Shown here: piece by piece, positions 10,504-21,599 of the stretch
How positions within the stretch are numbered: the first letter of the stretch is position 1
Layout of the letters: each line of letters starts with the position of its first letter
NCBI GenBank assembly: GCA_002794735.1
Contig: NBAZ01000029.1
Coordinates: forward strand, 62,001 to 126,000
From: Pyrrhoderma lamaoense
Lineage: Eukaryota; Basidiomycota; Agaricomycetes; Hymenochaetales; Hymenochaetaceae
Length of the DNA: 64,000 nt
Direction of reading: 5' to 3'
Translations under genes and position numbers: made by a program
Notes under the pieces: generated by a model
Told to the model about the DNA's origin: nothing
Seen by the model: only the letters and a program-made list of their open reading frames with translations
Database searches by the model: none

Positions 10504-10769
10504 TGCGGCAGACTTAGCCAATAATCGTATGCTGAGATCTACATAGCAACTTGGATCGACACCAGTATTGGTAGTGGCGATATACCAAATATCTCAAATT
10601 TAAAAAATTGCATCATACTAGTTTGATATATACACTACTCAAGCATACTACTTTCCCTTGAGTGTCACAGACAATTATACAAATAGTATGGACTCAAGTT
10701 TGAAAATAAAATGTAGAACCTGTTAAAATTTGGACTACTATCATGGCTGAGTAACGCTATAATCTCGGT
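10504..10769. other. Rearranged array intergenic sequence
   Basis: Inverted fragments of the recurrent intergenic block (for example AGCCAATAATCGTATGCTGAG). No gene or clear signal seen. Confidence 0.5.
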
Positions 10770-13478
10770 TGATTGTTTTCTGGTTCATCGGGAGACATGC
10801 GGACAATAGCGAAGCTCTCCATATTGACATGGTGAAGGTAAGCAATGAATCGGGCATGAAGTTTCGGGATGTGTATTTGATAGACTGCGGATTCTTGACT
10901 TCCTTGGCTCGATACTCCTTCATAATTTTCTTCCGCACAAGATCCAGCGCTGCTTTGATGCTGTAGAAGTAGTTGGGAATGCACTTAACGTAATTGTCGT
11001 ATTTTTCTAGTTTTTGGAGAAAGTTCTGTCGTTTCGATGAATCCAAGACTCCAGGGAAGAGAAATTTCCGATTCGTCCTGCGGGTGACAATATCTCCTCG
11101 ATCAACAAGTTCACCCTCCTTCTCAAACGTGAACAGCGCCCAGATCATGACCCACCATACGGACTCAATATCATGGATATAACTGTAAGAAATACCATTG
11201 TGATCCAACTCCGATTTTAGAATCTCCTGTCTGGCTTCATTCGCGCGCATCTCTGCGTCAAAGTCCGCTTCAGTGTCTGTCGATTGACAAAATTGCTTGG
11301 ATCTAAAAAGATAATCTTGGTCTGCTATTTCAATTGCCATGAAATCAGGTGTGCCCTATGGTTGAGTTGTCAGTATAAGCAGGATTTTGTATTGATATAT
11401 GGTAAGGTACATACCGTTCGAACATCATATCTGGCACCTACTCCGGCCCTCTTCGCAAATTCTAGGTCTCCAATCATTCCCCGTTTCCTATTTGTGATAG
11501 GATCTGTATATAAGTAGATATTTCCTCCACTTATATCTCGGTGCACCCATCCTGCCTCATGAAGACGCCGAAGAGCTGTATATGGTCAGTATCATCACCA
11601 GGTGTTCCAGAAATTATAATACTTACTCTCAAGCACGTCAATTGACACGAGTATGATATCCATACTGTTCTTCAAGTTATAAAACGGGGTCGCAACCTCC
11701 TTGAACAAGATACGGTAATGATATCGATGGTTGTCCCTCTTCTCTTGATTATCTTCCAGGGCTCGAGATATCTGACTCTTAGTATCATTATTCTCATTCT
11801 CTGACCCGATCATCATCTTCTCAGACACAACCTCTACAGAAGTCAATGAATCGATCCGCTCTGAGAGATCTAGTGACTTCTCTCCAAGCATCATCATCTC
11901 AGTATGATCATCAATGTCTCCTACTTTAACCCTCCCATACGCTAGAGGGGTAAGAATATGTTCATCAACATACTCCCGGTCATTCTCATCTTCAATATCT
12001 CTCAGAATTTGCTCCCGTATTAAACACTCAGGAATCTTCCCGTCTTCTATCCAGTAGTCCTTCAGAACACCTAGCTCAGCTCTTTCTTCATCGATAATAT
12101 TATGAGCTTTGTAAATACGGGCTCCTGAACCGAGGATCATCTTCGATCGCTGAAGAGAGAGTGCCATTGACTCGTCTGTTTGTACACGGATACCAGAAAC
12201 ATCGATTGTGTGAACACGCTCTCCATCGACAAGGCTAGTAGATATACTTGGATCCCATCCAAGATCCGATACAGATGCATATAACAAAGAGAGAAATATC
12301 CTGATCACACTCTCGTGGTCCTACACATGCTTCACTTAGTATCAGTGTATGTATAAGTGAAAGAAAGTGCATACTTTATCGAGGTCGATTCCATTACTGA
12401 CGAGTATCGAGCTTCTTGAGATGAACCATACATGCATAGATCCGTTTCTGAATTGAATCCCGTATACGAATCTTCGGCAGAGATCATGTGCCATCATATG
12501 TTGCATGCAGTGAACAATTTGTCCAATATCCTACTCCAAATATGAGAATTAGAGACTAGCAATACGATTATTTGTGACTTACATTACAATAATCATCATG
12601 TTCACCATCACTGAGCAAGATAGGAATGGCGATGTCATACCAGTTCCTCTTAACACCATGGTTCTCTGTATGGTCAGTGAGGAGTAGTGCAGCGTCTATA
12701 TTGGTCTCTGCAGACAATGATATTCGATTGTCCCCTGACTCAAAATCCAATGTATTCCATGATCTATTTGATGGCACTTTATTCGCCTCGTGTTTCAGTG
12801 CTGTTATAATACTTTGCAGTGTCTTCCCTATGGTTATGCTGTTGTGATTATCTCTCTTCTTAGACATGCCTACCCCCTTCCATCTGTATCTTCCTTTCCC
12901 CATATTCTTAAGAATGTGTCTCCTCTTCAATCCATTACATACCCTTTCGATATCCAGACCTCGACGAAGTGGTGGTAGAACATGCTCGAAGAGATACTTG
13001 TCAGATACATGATATACTGATCTTCCGATAGTATCCATAATCTCTCTATGATATATCTCGAAAGATCCGGAGACCATATCCAGTGAGGATTTCCGTTGTA
13101 TATTCTCTGTCATACTCATCTTGATCACATACTTCGGTGTATCCTCATCATGTGAAAATGCAGCCTCCGATAATGATAAATTATCGAAGCTGGGACCAGA
13201 GACCTGATTTAAATCTATGAAAAGATAATTTAGTTGAGTGTGTGGTAGGTAATGCTGTATTTAATGGTGGGAAAGCGTACTTGAATTCTCTTTCGTCTGA
13301 TTGAGAGTTTGAGCTTCGTTTATGACAGAAGAGTAAGGTAGATTTGAACTGGATTCGAGAGATCATCAGGATACTTTGAAGAGCTCTTTCCGTCATTGCA
13401 ATCGTTACGCGTACGGGAACAGTACAGAGAATTCAGACCCAGAGATACAGGATCAGCCGTCTCGTCCTGGTTTACCAT
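10770..13478 (-). pseudogene. FunK1 copy D: frameshifted, 3' truncated
   Basis: Exon 1 begins at 13478 (MVNQDETADPVSL) and loses one T in the NPVSNLPYSS segment, giving a frameshift. Exon 2 starts at 13214 and reads cleanly through DKYLFEHVLPPLRRGLDIERV. Exons 3, 4 (ILGSGARIYKAHNI, VLKDYW) and 5 (HRDIS, GDLEFAK) look sound. Exon 6 has YIHDIESVWWVMIWALFTF, then a one-base deletion after KYTS (near 10865). It then breaks off after RMSPDEPENNQ, so the Lys-rich tail and the 3' flank are missing. The single-base losses could be sequencing errors, but the 3' truncation is structural. Confidence 0.8.
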
Positions 13479-14376
13479 ACTCAGAAACAGACACCAGGAT
13501 GGGGGAGAGAGATGAAAACCCAGAACTAAAGGTAGATGGTGGTTTGTGGTAAATCACGTCTAGTCACGACTCGGTTCCATTAATGGCCGACAATATATAG
13601 AGATAAATGTAATAAACACGTAATAGATACTTTCTAACAGACATATAAAGGCGTGTTCATGATAAGAAGACGTGCCGTTGCAAGAAAGAACTGGGGCGTG
13701 AATTAAAGAACGGTATGCAGCTCATAGAACCGAGCGACAAACTGAGAGTACAAAGAAGACAGAATCAACAATTAAGCGAGATTATAGAGTTACACAGCCA
13801 TGATAGTAATTAAGATTTTAACAGCTTCTATATCTTATTGTTAATTTCGAGATCTTAGTATGTATATCCCGTCTTGACTCTCAAGGGAAAGTAGAAAGTT
13901 TGAGTAGTGTATAACTCAAACTTATATGATGTATCTTTTTCAAATTTGATATATATCACCACTATTGCTAATATCATTTACCTTTCTATCTCGAAATTAC
14001 CAAAGAATGTTCCATAGTCCTAGTCGTGGCTCATGAGAATATTGGGCGATGAGTTTTTGACTTGCTCCTTGTTTAAGATATCAGAGAAATCTATTCATTA
14101 ACAATACCAACTCTAGGTTCTAATCATAAATGGAATGATATACAATATGTTGTGAAAATATATACATGAGATATTATGCTAGATTCCAGAACAGATATAG
14201 TACAAGATGCTACACCATGAGGTAGTTATAGAGTAATGCGAACAGAGATGCGGTAAGAAAAGCGAATTAACAAGCGGGTTCTGGACTTTCTAGTCCTCAG
14301 TGAGATAAGAAAAGTACACTATCTATGATAGAGATTTCCTATGTCTTGAAGTCTGGTGTCAAGTCATGAATATAGA
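13479..14376. other. Intergenic: copy D promoter and copy E 3' flank
   Basis: No gene seen. Promoter sequence of copy D runs to about 13800 and the recurrent intergenic block to about 14000. The conserved 3' flank of copy E follows to 14376. Confidence 0.6.
13536..13547 (-). promoter_or_regulatory. FunK1 upstream box, copy D
   Basis: ATGGTGGTTTGT on plus, 58 bp before the copy D start. Confidence 0.55.
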
Positions 14377-15858
14377 TCAGCTGCGGTGAAATACACACTT
14401 CCGTTTCTTCGACAAATGCCCTTCGTCATCTCCTACAGTGACTCGTTTAGAGGCCAGTTTCTCGGTCTTAGTCATGGATACGTAAGATACATTAAACTCC
14501 TCTATCTCGACTTGGTGAAGGAAGCCGATGAACTTTGTATGGAGATCAGTCAATTCGAGTCTAGTGGAGCTGGGGTTATTGGCTTCTTTGGCTTTGTACT
14601 CTCTCACTACTTCCTCACGTACTCCGTTCAACATTAATCTTAGGTCGAGAAAGTATTCGGGAGTACATTGAACATCTTCATCGTAAGTCCCATCGATTGC
14701 GAGGAAATGTTCGCGAAATGTAGATGAGATAGCTCCAGAGAAGAGGCAGCCACGTCTTTCCCTACGTGTGGTAGCTTTCTCCAGATCAAGGATATCATCG
14801 CCTGATGAATTCTTTTTCTGGAGCGAGAACAATGCCCAGATAGCGACCCACCAGGCCGACTCGATATCATGAATATAATTATAAAAAATGCCAGAAGGGT
14901 TGGGCACCGAACGTTTATTTCTGTATCTGTTTCTTATCGCTTTTGCTTTCTCTGCTATACTCTCTGCCCGTATCGGTTGAGAGTCTGGCTTGAATAGATG
15001 TTTCTCAGCAGCTATTTCATTTGCCATAAAATCAGGTGCTCCCTGTAAAACATATCAGATACAAAAGAGTTTTGTAATATCACAAATGCATACCGTCCGA
15101 ATATCGTATCTTGCACCATCTTCAGCTCTCTTCGCATGCTTTAGGTCCCCAATCATTCCCCGTTTCCTATTTGTGATAAGATCTGTATATAAGTAGATAT
15201 TTCCTCCACTTATGTCTCGGTTTACCCATCCTGCCTCATGAAGACGTCGAAGAGCTGAATACAGTTGAAGTTATCATCAGATGTCGTGGGATTCAAAGTA
15301 CTCACCTTCAATCACATCATTCAGCACAAGTATAATATCCATACTGTTCGTCAAGTTAAAAAACGGGATCGCAACCTCTTTGCACAAATCCTGATAATGA
15401 CGGCAGTGAGGGTACTTCTTTCCCTCGTCATACTCACGGACTTGAGGTGTCTGACGAGAATACTGAATGACATCCTTATTTTTTACCCCGATTAACTTCT
15501 TCTTGGAGGAAAGCTTATCGTTCGGTGTATTCTCTACATGTGAAAATGTAGACCCCGTCAACAGTATTTTATCAAATTTGGAACCAGGGGCTTGATTCCA
15601 ATCTATGAAAAGGTGATCTAGTTGAGTATATATTAGATGCCAATGTAGAATTCAACTGGAAAGCAAACCTGCATGCTCTTTCCTTCGGTCTGGAATCGGA
15701 GTCTCTTTCATGTTGGCTGAATAGGGTGGATCTGACATCGGATTCGAGAGCTCATCTGGATAATTCGAAGAGCTCCCTCCGAAACTGTGCATACAAGCAC
15801 GGTCTATGAGATTGGCATCCAGAGAAGTAGGATTAGGTGTGTTATCCCGGCTCACCAT
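14377..15858 (-). CDS. FunK1 copy E: intact short derivative lacking the ATP lobe
   Basis: Four exons (15858-15669, 15602-15306, 15254-15094, 15042-14377) keep phase throughout and give 437 aa. The second exon joins the beginning of normal exon 2 (HVENTPNDK) to the end of exon 4 (KKKLIGVKNK...MDIILVLNDV) in frame. The Gly loop, the VKD lysine and the N-terminal domain are therefore absent. The catalytic loop reads WVNRDISGGN instead of HRDIS, and the metal-binding segment GDLKHAK instead of GDLEFAK. The C-lobe (YIHDIESAWWVAIWALF) and a basic tail (LSKKRKCVF) are kept. It has its own promoter box. Copy A has the same layout, with further length differences in multiples of three. It cannot be an active kinase; a regulatory or decoy role is inference only. 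Confidence 0.65.
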
Positions 15859-15911
15859 ATCCGGATGCAAGGACCAGCAAGAACGGATGGGAATCATGAT
15901 ACTAAGAATGG

Positions 15912-15923
15912 ATGGTGGTTTGT
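15912..15923 (-). promoter_or_regulatory. FunK1 upstream box, copy E
   Basis: ATGGTGGTTTGT on plus, 54 bp before the copy E start. Confidence 0.55.
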
Positions 15924-16281
15924 ACTAAAACGCGACTAGTCACGGCTTGGATCCATTAGATGAATAATGGTACTTGTCACGTAATAAGCATGTAACAGAC
16001 ACATTCAACAGACACATAATGATAGGAAGAAACACTGTTGATAATTTGAGCTGAAATGTAGTGCGAGTATAAACCTCAGAACAACAGTTAAACTGAAAAT
16101 CTAACTATTCAAGAACCAATGACTTGTACTAAGTATAGGACTCCACCCTATTAGTAATATATATCTCCTCAGACTATCCAAATCGGGGCAAGAGCCGTCC
16201 TTCTGTGGAAATCTTCTTGGAAACTGTAAAGGGATCAGATGACGTCACCATCTAATGGATCCAAGCCGTTCGTGTTTTAGT

Positions 16282-16293
16282 ACAAACCACCAT
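16282..16293 (+). promoter_or_regulatory. FunK1 upstream box, orphan
   Basis: ACAAACCACCAT with no gene downstream; the LTR scar begins 28 bp later. Confidence 0.45.
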
Positions 16294-17142
16294 CGATTCT
16301 TAGTATTATGACCCGCCCGTTGAAAACTAAACTTTTGGTCACCACTACTGTTATCTTTTACCTTTCTATCTCGAATCTTCCTGAGACTCCTATCAGTATC
16401 TCTTCTCTCTAATGATATTGGTGTCGATCCAAGTTGCTATGTAGATCTCACCATACGATTATTGGCAAAGTCTGTCGTAGCCCCTTATAATATGTCTTTA
16501 CGAGTATTTGCATAGTTGGTTTGACTCCGTCTTACTACTAGTCTGTTTGAGACAAGGGCTACCTCGATCATACGTTATCTCTCTATGAATGTTCTACCTC
16601 CGCAAATGTTGTAATTCCGTAAGGAACAGAGACATTTCTGGAGCAAGATGATGCCTTGAACAACGAATTTATAATAACCGAGTCTCAAATTAGGACTTTC
16701 AGTTGGTAGCATTTCACACAGACTGATTGTCATTACTAAAGCAATGTTCCATAGTCCTAGTCATGGCTCATGAGAAGATTGAGCGATATTGCAGTTTTTG
16801 CCTGAGGTTCTCGATCGGTTGCTCCTTGTTTAAGATACCAGAAAAATCTATTCATTAGCAATACCAACTCTAAGTTCTAATCTTAAATGGAATGATATAC
16901 AATATGTTGTGAAAAGAGATACATGCGAGATTATGCTAGATTCCAGAACAGATACAGTACAAGATGCTACGCTATGAGAGAGGGACAGAGCAATGCGAAC
17001 AGAAGTGCGATAAGAAGAGCAATCTAACAAGCGGGTTTTGAACTTTCTGGTCCTCAGTGAAGTAATGAAAGCATAGTATCTATGAAAGTGAATGACTACA
17101 CCTTGGAGTCTAGCGTCAGGCTATGAATACAGATAAACCATA

Positions 17143-19841
17143 TTAAAATGCATACTTTTGTTTCTTCGACGAATGCCCTTCATCGTCATCTACAGTGGCC
17201 CGTTTAGAGGCTGTTTTTATGGTTTATCGGGAGACATGCGGACGATAGCGAAGCTCTCCATATTGACACGGCGAAGGTAAGCAATGAATCGGGCATGTAG
17301 TTTCGGCGATCTGTATTTGATAGACTGCGGATTATCGACTTCCTTGGCTCGATACTCCTTTATGATTTTCTTCCGCACAAGATCCAGCGCTGATTTGATG
17401 CTGTAGAAGTAGTTGGAATGCACTTGGCGTAATTTTTGTAATCTCCTATTTCTTTGAGAAAGTCTCGGCGATCCGTTGACTTTAAGATTCCAGAGAAGAG
17501 ATTTTTCCGATTCGTCCTACGGGTGACGATATTCCCTCGATCAAGAAGTTCATCCTTCTTCTCAAACGTGAACAGCGCCCAGATCATGACCCACCATACA
17601 GATTCAATATCATGGATATAATTGTAAGAAATACCATTGTGATCCGACTCCGATTTTGAGATCTCATGTATGGCTTCATTCGCGCGCATCTCTGCGTCAG
17701 TATCCGCTTCAGTGACTTTCGGTTGACTTATTTGCTCGGATCTAAAAAGATACATCTGGTCTGCTATTTCAATTGCCATGAAATCAGGTGTGCCCTATCG
17801 TTGAGTTGTCAGTATAAGCAGGTGCTTGTGAATATATAAGATAAACACCATACCGTTCGAGCATCATATTTTCCACCTTCTCCGGCCCTCTTGGCAAATT
17901 CTAGGTCCCCAATCATTCCCCGTTTCAAATTTGTGATAGGATCTGTATATAGGTAGATATTTCCTCCACTTATGTCTCGGTGAACCCATCCAGCCTCATG
18001 AATACGCCGAAGAGCTAGATATGGTCAGTATTATCACCAGGTGTTCCAGAAATTATATTACTTACTCTCAAGCACGTCAATTGACACGAGTATGATATCC
18101 ATACTGTTCTTCAAGTTATAAAACGGGGTCGCAACCTCCTTATACAAGATACGGTAATGATATCGATGGATGTCCCTCTTCTCTTGATTATCTTCCCGGG
18201 CTCGAGGTATCTGACTCTTAGTATCATTATTCTCATTCTCTGACCCGATCATCATCTTCTCAGACACAACCTCTACAGGAGTCAATGAATCGATCCGCTC
18301 TGAGAGATCTAGTAGCTTCTCTCCAAGCATCATCATCTCAGTATGATCATCAATGTTTCCTACTTTAACCCTCCCATACGCTAGAGGGGTAAGAATATGT
18401 TCATCAACATACTCCCGGTCATTCTCATCTTCGATATCTCTCAGAATTTGCTCCCGTATCAAACACTCAGGAATCTTCCCGTCTTCTATCAAGTAATCCT
18501 TCAATACACCTAGCTCAGCTCTTTTTTCATCGATAATCTTATGAGCTTTGCAAATACGGGCTCCTGAGCCGAGGATCATCTTCGATCGCTGAAGAGAGAG
18601 TGCCATTGACTCGTCTGTTTGTACACGGATACCAGAAACATCGATTGTGTGAACACGCTCTCCATCGACAAGACTCGTAGATATACTTGGATCCCATCCA
18701 AGTTCCGATTTAGACGCGTATAACAAAGAGAGAAATATTCTGATCACACTCTTGTGGTCCTACACATACTTCACTTAGTATCAGTGTGTATAAGTGAAAG
18801 AAAGAGCATACTTTATCGAGGTCAATCCATTACTGACGAGTATCGAACTTCTTGAGATGAACCATACATGCATAGATCCGTTGCTGAATTGAATCCCGTA
18901 TACGAATCTTCGGCAGAGATCATGTGCCATCATATGTTGCATGCAGTGAACAATTTCACCAATATCCTACTCCAAATATCAGAATTAGAGAATAACACTA
19001 TGACCAGCCCTGACTCACATCGCAATAATTATCATGTTTACCATCACTGAACAAGATAGGAATGGCAATATCATTCCAATACTTCTTATTTTCATGTTTC
19101 CCTGTACGGTCAGTGACGAATAGTGCAGCGTCTATATCGGTATCTGCAGACAATGATATTCCATTCTCGTTTGCATTAAATTCCAACGTACTCTGTGACC
19201 CATCTGATATCGCTAAATTTGCCTCATATTCAAGTGCTGCCATTATATCTCTCAGTTTTTCCCCTATAGCTATTTCTTTCTTACTATCTTTCTTCCTGCA
19301 CGTTATCAGACCCTTCCATCTGTATATCCCATCCCCCATACTCATAAGAGTATGTCTCCTCTTCAATCCATTACATACCCTTTCAATATCCAAGTCTCGC
19401 CGGAGCGGTGGTAGGACATGTCCGTAGAGATACTCATCAGATACATGATATATTGGAGGGTCGATACAGTTCATGAACCGATGTATCTTGCAATGGACGG
19501 AAGATATATCTTGTGTTGATGTCAGTTGTATAATACTGTCCTTGTTCATAATGAGATTATCTCTCGAACTAGTCTCCACATATGCTGATGCAGCGGCAAG
19601 ATTATCTGGTAGATCACACTTAGAATCAGTGGAAACTTGATGCTTAGTGGAAGAACATACCTGCTTTCTCCTTAATATCATTGGAAATCTGAGTCTCTTT
19701 CATGATGGATGAGTACGGTAAATCTAGTTTCGAATACTTTGAAGAGCTCTTCTCATTGTTACTATCGTTGTATGTATAAGGACGGACTAGAAGATTCGCG
19801 TCCAGAGATGCAGGTATGGGTATATCATCCCGGTTTACCAT
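17143..19841 (-). pseudogene. FunK1 copy F: full-length layout with three or more frame defects
   Basis: All six exons are present, from MVNRDDIPIPASL (19841) to the Lys-rich tail ending at 17143. Exon 4 (18752-18090) and exon 5 (HRDISGGN, GDLEFAK) are intact. Exon 3 has lost one base in the SNGIDLDK segment. Exon 6 has lost one base in CIPNYFYSIK (near 17415) and gains a stop after RMSPDKP. Intron 1 is shortened by the same deletion as in copy J, so splicing would need the downstream CTGATCTACCAG-type acceptor. Every frame break is a single-base loss, so a functional gene hidden by sequencing errors is possible. Confidence 0.78.
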
Positions 19842-19897
19842 AATCGGGTACGGACACTAGAGCGAGGACGAGATAGAATTTACAGAGCTAAAGGTAG

Positions 19898-19909
19898 ATG
19901 GTGGTTTGT
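19898..19909 (-). promoter_or_regulatory. FunK1 upstream box, copy F
   Basis: ATGGTGGTTTGT on plus, 57 bp before the copy F start. Confidence 0.55.
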
Positions 19910-21531
19910 GATGAAACGCGACTAGATGAAAGACAGTAATTTTCACATCTATAGAGATACATGTAACAAACACGTAACACTGTTCAACATACACATAAGG
20001 AAGTGATAATGATAGAAAGAAGTGCGATTGTAAGAATGAACCTGAGCGTGATCTTGAGAACGGTTATGCGGCTCATAGGATAAAAAGGGACATCATGAGA
20101 TTGCAAAGAAGATAGAAACATAAAAAACAAATATGTGAACCGACGATACAGTTACGCCGTGACCTTAGTGATGAATAATCGTAACAACCTTCCATCTCTT
20201 ATTTTCAACTTCAAGACCTTACTCCAGTATTTGTCAGAGAGGAAGAGATATAGAATGCTTACAGGGAATGAATAGCTCCGGGTACTGTCATGTATATTAC
20301 TATCAATACACAAAATATGTTCTTTATTGAGTCATTACCACTGATAACATCGAATGCCCTTCTATTTCGAGCCTTTCTGGCATTAATTCTCATGTCTCTT
20401 TGTACTGTATGCTACTGGCATTGCATTCATTATGTATGCTGGCTCTATCAAACGAGCACTCCTGAGCTCAAGCTCTATAATAATAAGAAAGTGCTTAAAG
20501 TATTCTCAGGGGTAAATCTACTAGCAGACCCCTATAGTTAGTCTCTACAAGGTATTGCATATCCCGTTCAGCCCTAACTTAATATGCGTCTTATCATACT
20601 TATCAAATTAGGACAAGGTCTGCCTTTATAGTGCTTGATTCTCTGTAATGGCCCTGCATCCGTAAACTCTATGAATCAGAAGTGAGCCTGTGGTCTCACA
20701 GCATGTGTTTACCCCTTAAATGTATCCCTGATTTTTAGAAAGTGCTATGAGTATGCGAGTCCTGTGCCTTTTGTCAAATCGGTTTGTTTGTGTGCACAAA
20801 AAGCGCCAAACTTTATAGTCGCCCTTACATAGTACACTATGTTTTATATACAACTCTTGCGTATAATACCCTAAGTATTTTGATTGTTTCAAAAAGAAGT
20901 AAAGCATACACGTGTATTGAGATCACCGAATTTCGACGTAAGACTATACTTAAAACACTGACAGTCCAAACACTGGTACCCCTGACCCAGCCTGATCCGT
21001 AAGATACTACAGTGTTACTATAATCAATATGACTTAAAGTGAAACTTTGGGTGAATGAGGAGCTTCACATATACATGCGTACTTATGGGATCACGCTTCC
21101 TAGATTAGATACGGATCTCTCTTGCTTCAATGCCGAGCTCTCTTCACAGAAGTACCCGAGACAAGTTAATAACTACGACTTCAAAATCTTTTATGTGAAA
21201 CGCAGTTACTGATAGTGATTTAATTATACATTCTGAGATATCACTCCAACAGTGAGCCATCATACACAGGGCTGTGCGAGTAAGGCCCTAACGCGAGGTT
21301 GAGTTGTGCTGCACAATGGTAAATGAGATTCTGCTGATACACAGTGACAGGTCCCATTATACCATGCATAGTCATCGCTTTTGACTGAACGAATACAATG
21401 AGCTTTAATGAAAGTGGTGTCTACTATGTGCCTATGTGTCTGTTGAATGTGACTATTACAGTGTTACGTGTTTATTACATGTATCTCTATAGATGTGAAA
21501 GTTACTGTCTTTCATATAGTCACGTTTCATC

Positions 21532-21543
21532 ACAAACCACCAC
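21532..21543 (+). promoter_or_regulatory. FunK1 upstream box, copy G
   Basis: ACAAACCACCAC, one mismatch at the last base, 57 bp before the copy G start. Confidence 0.5.
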
Positions 21544-21599
21544 CAACCTTTAGCTCTGTAATTTCTATCTCGCCCTCACTCTAGTGTCCGTATCAGATT

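Larger units (their letters stand above)
15591..16700. repeat. Direct segmental duplication, copy 2
   Basis: Counterpart of 4140-5250 at an offset of 11451 bp. The exon 1 protein segment is identical in both. Confidence 0.75.
15859..17142. other. Intergenic: promoter, orphan promoter, LTR scar, 3' flank
   Basis: No gene seen. It has the same organisation as 4408-5675. The LTR tip scar is at 16321-16340. The conserved 3' flank of copy F runs from about 16850. Confidence 0.6.
19842..21599. other. Divergent promoter region with conserved intergenic block
   Basis: It lies between two divergent kinase genes. The block 20280-21260 recurs at about 31230-32220 and inverted at 41700-42680. Short ORFs in it (for example 20784-21002) are shared. 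For the ORF at 21038-21210 against 32002-32214, every difference I could compare changes the amino acid, which argues against coding. No motif was recognised. Confidence 0.5.

Noticed and set aside
20716..21002. Overlapping ORFs on both strands, repeated near 31.7 and 42.1 kb
   Set aside because: Conservation follows from duplication of the whole block; there is no start context, intron or domain.
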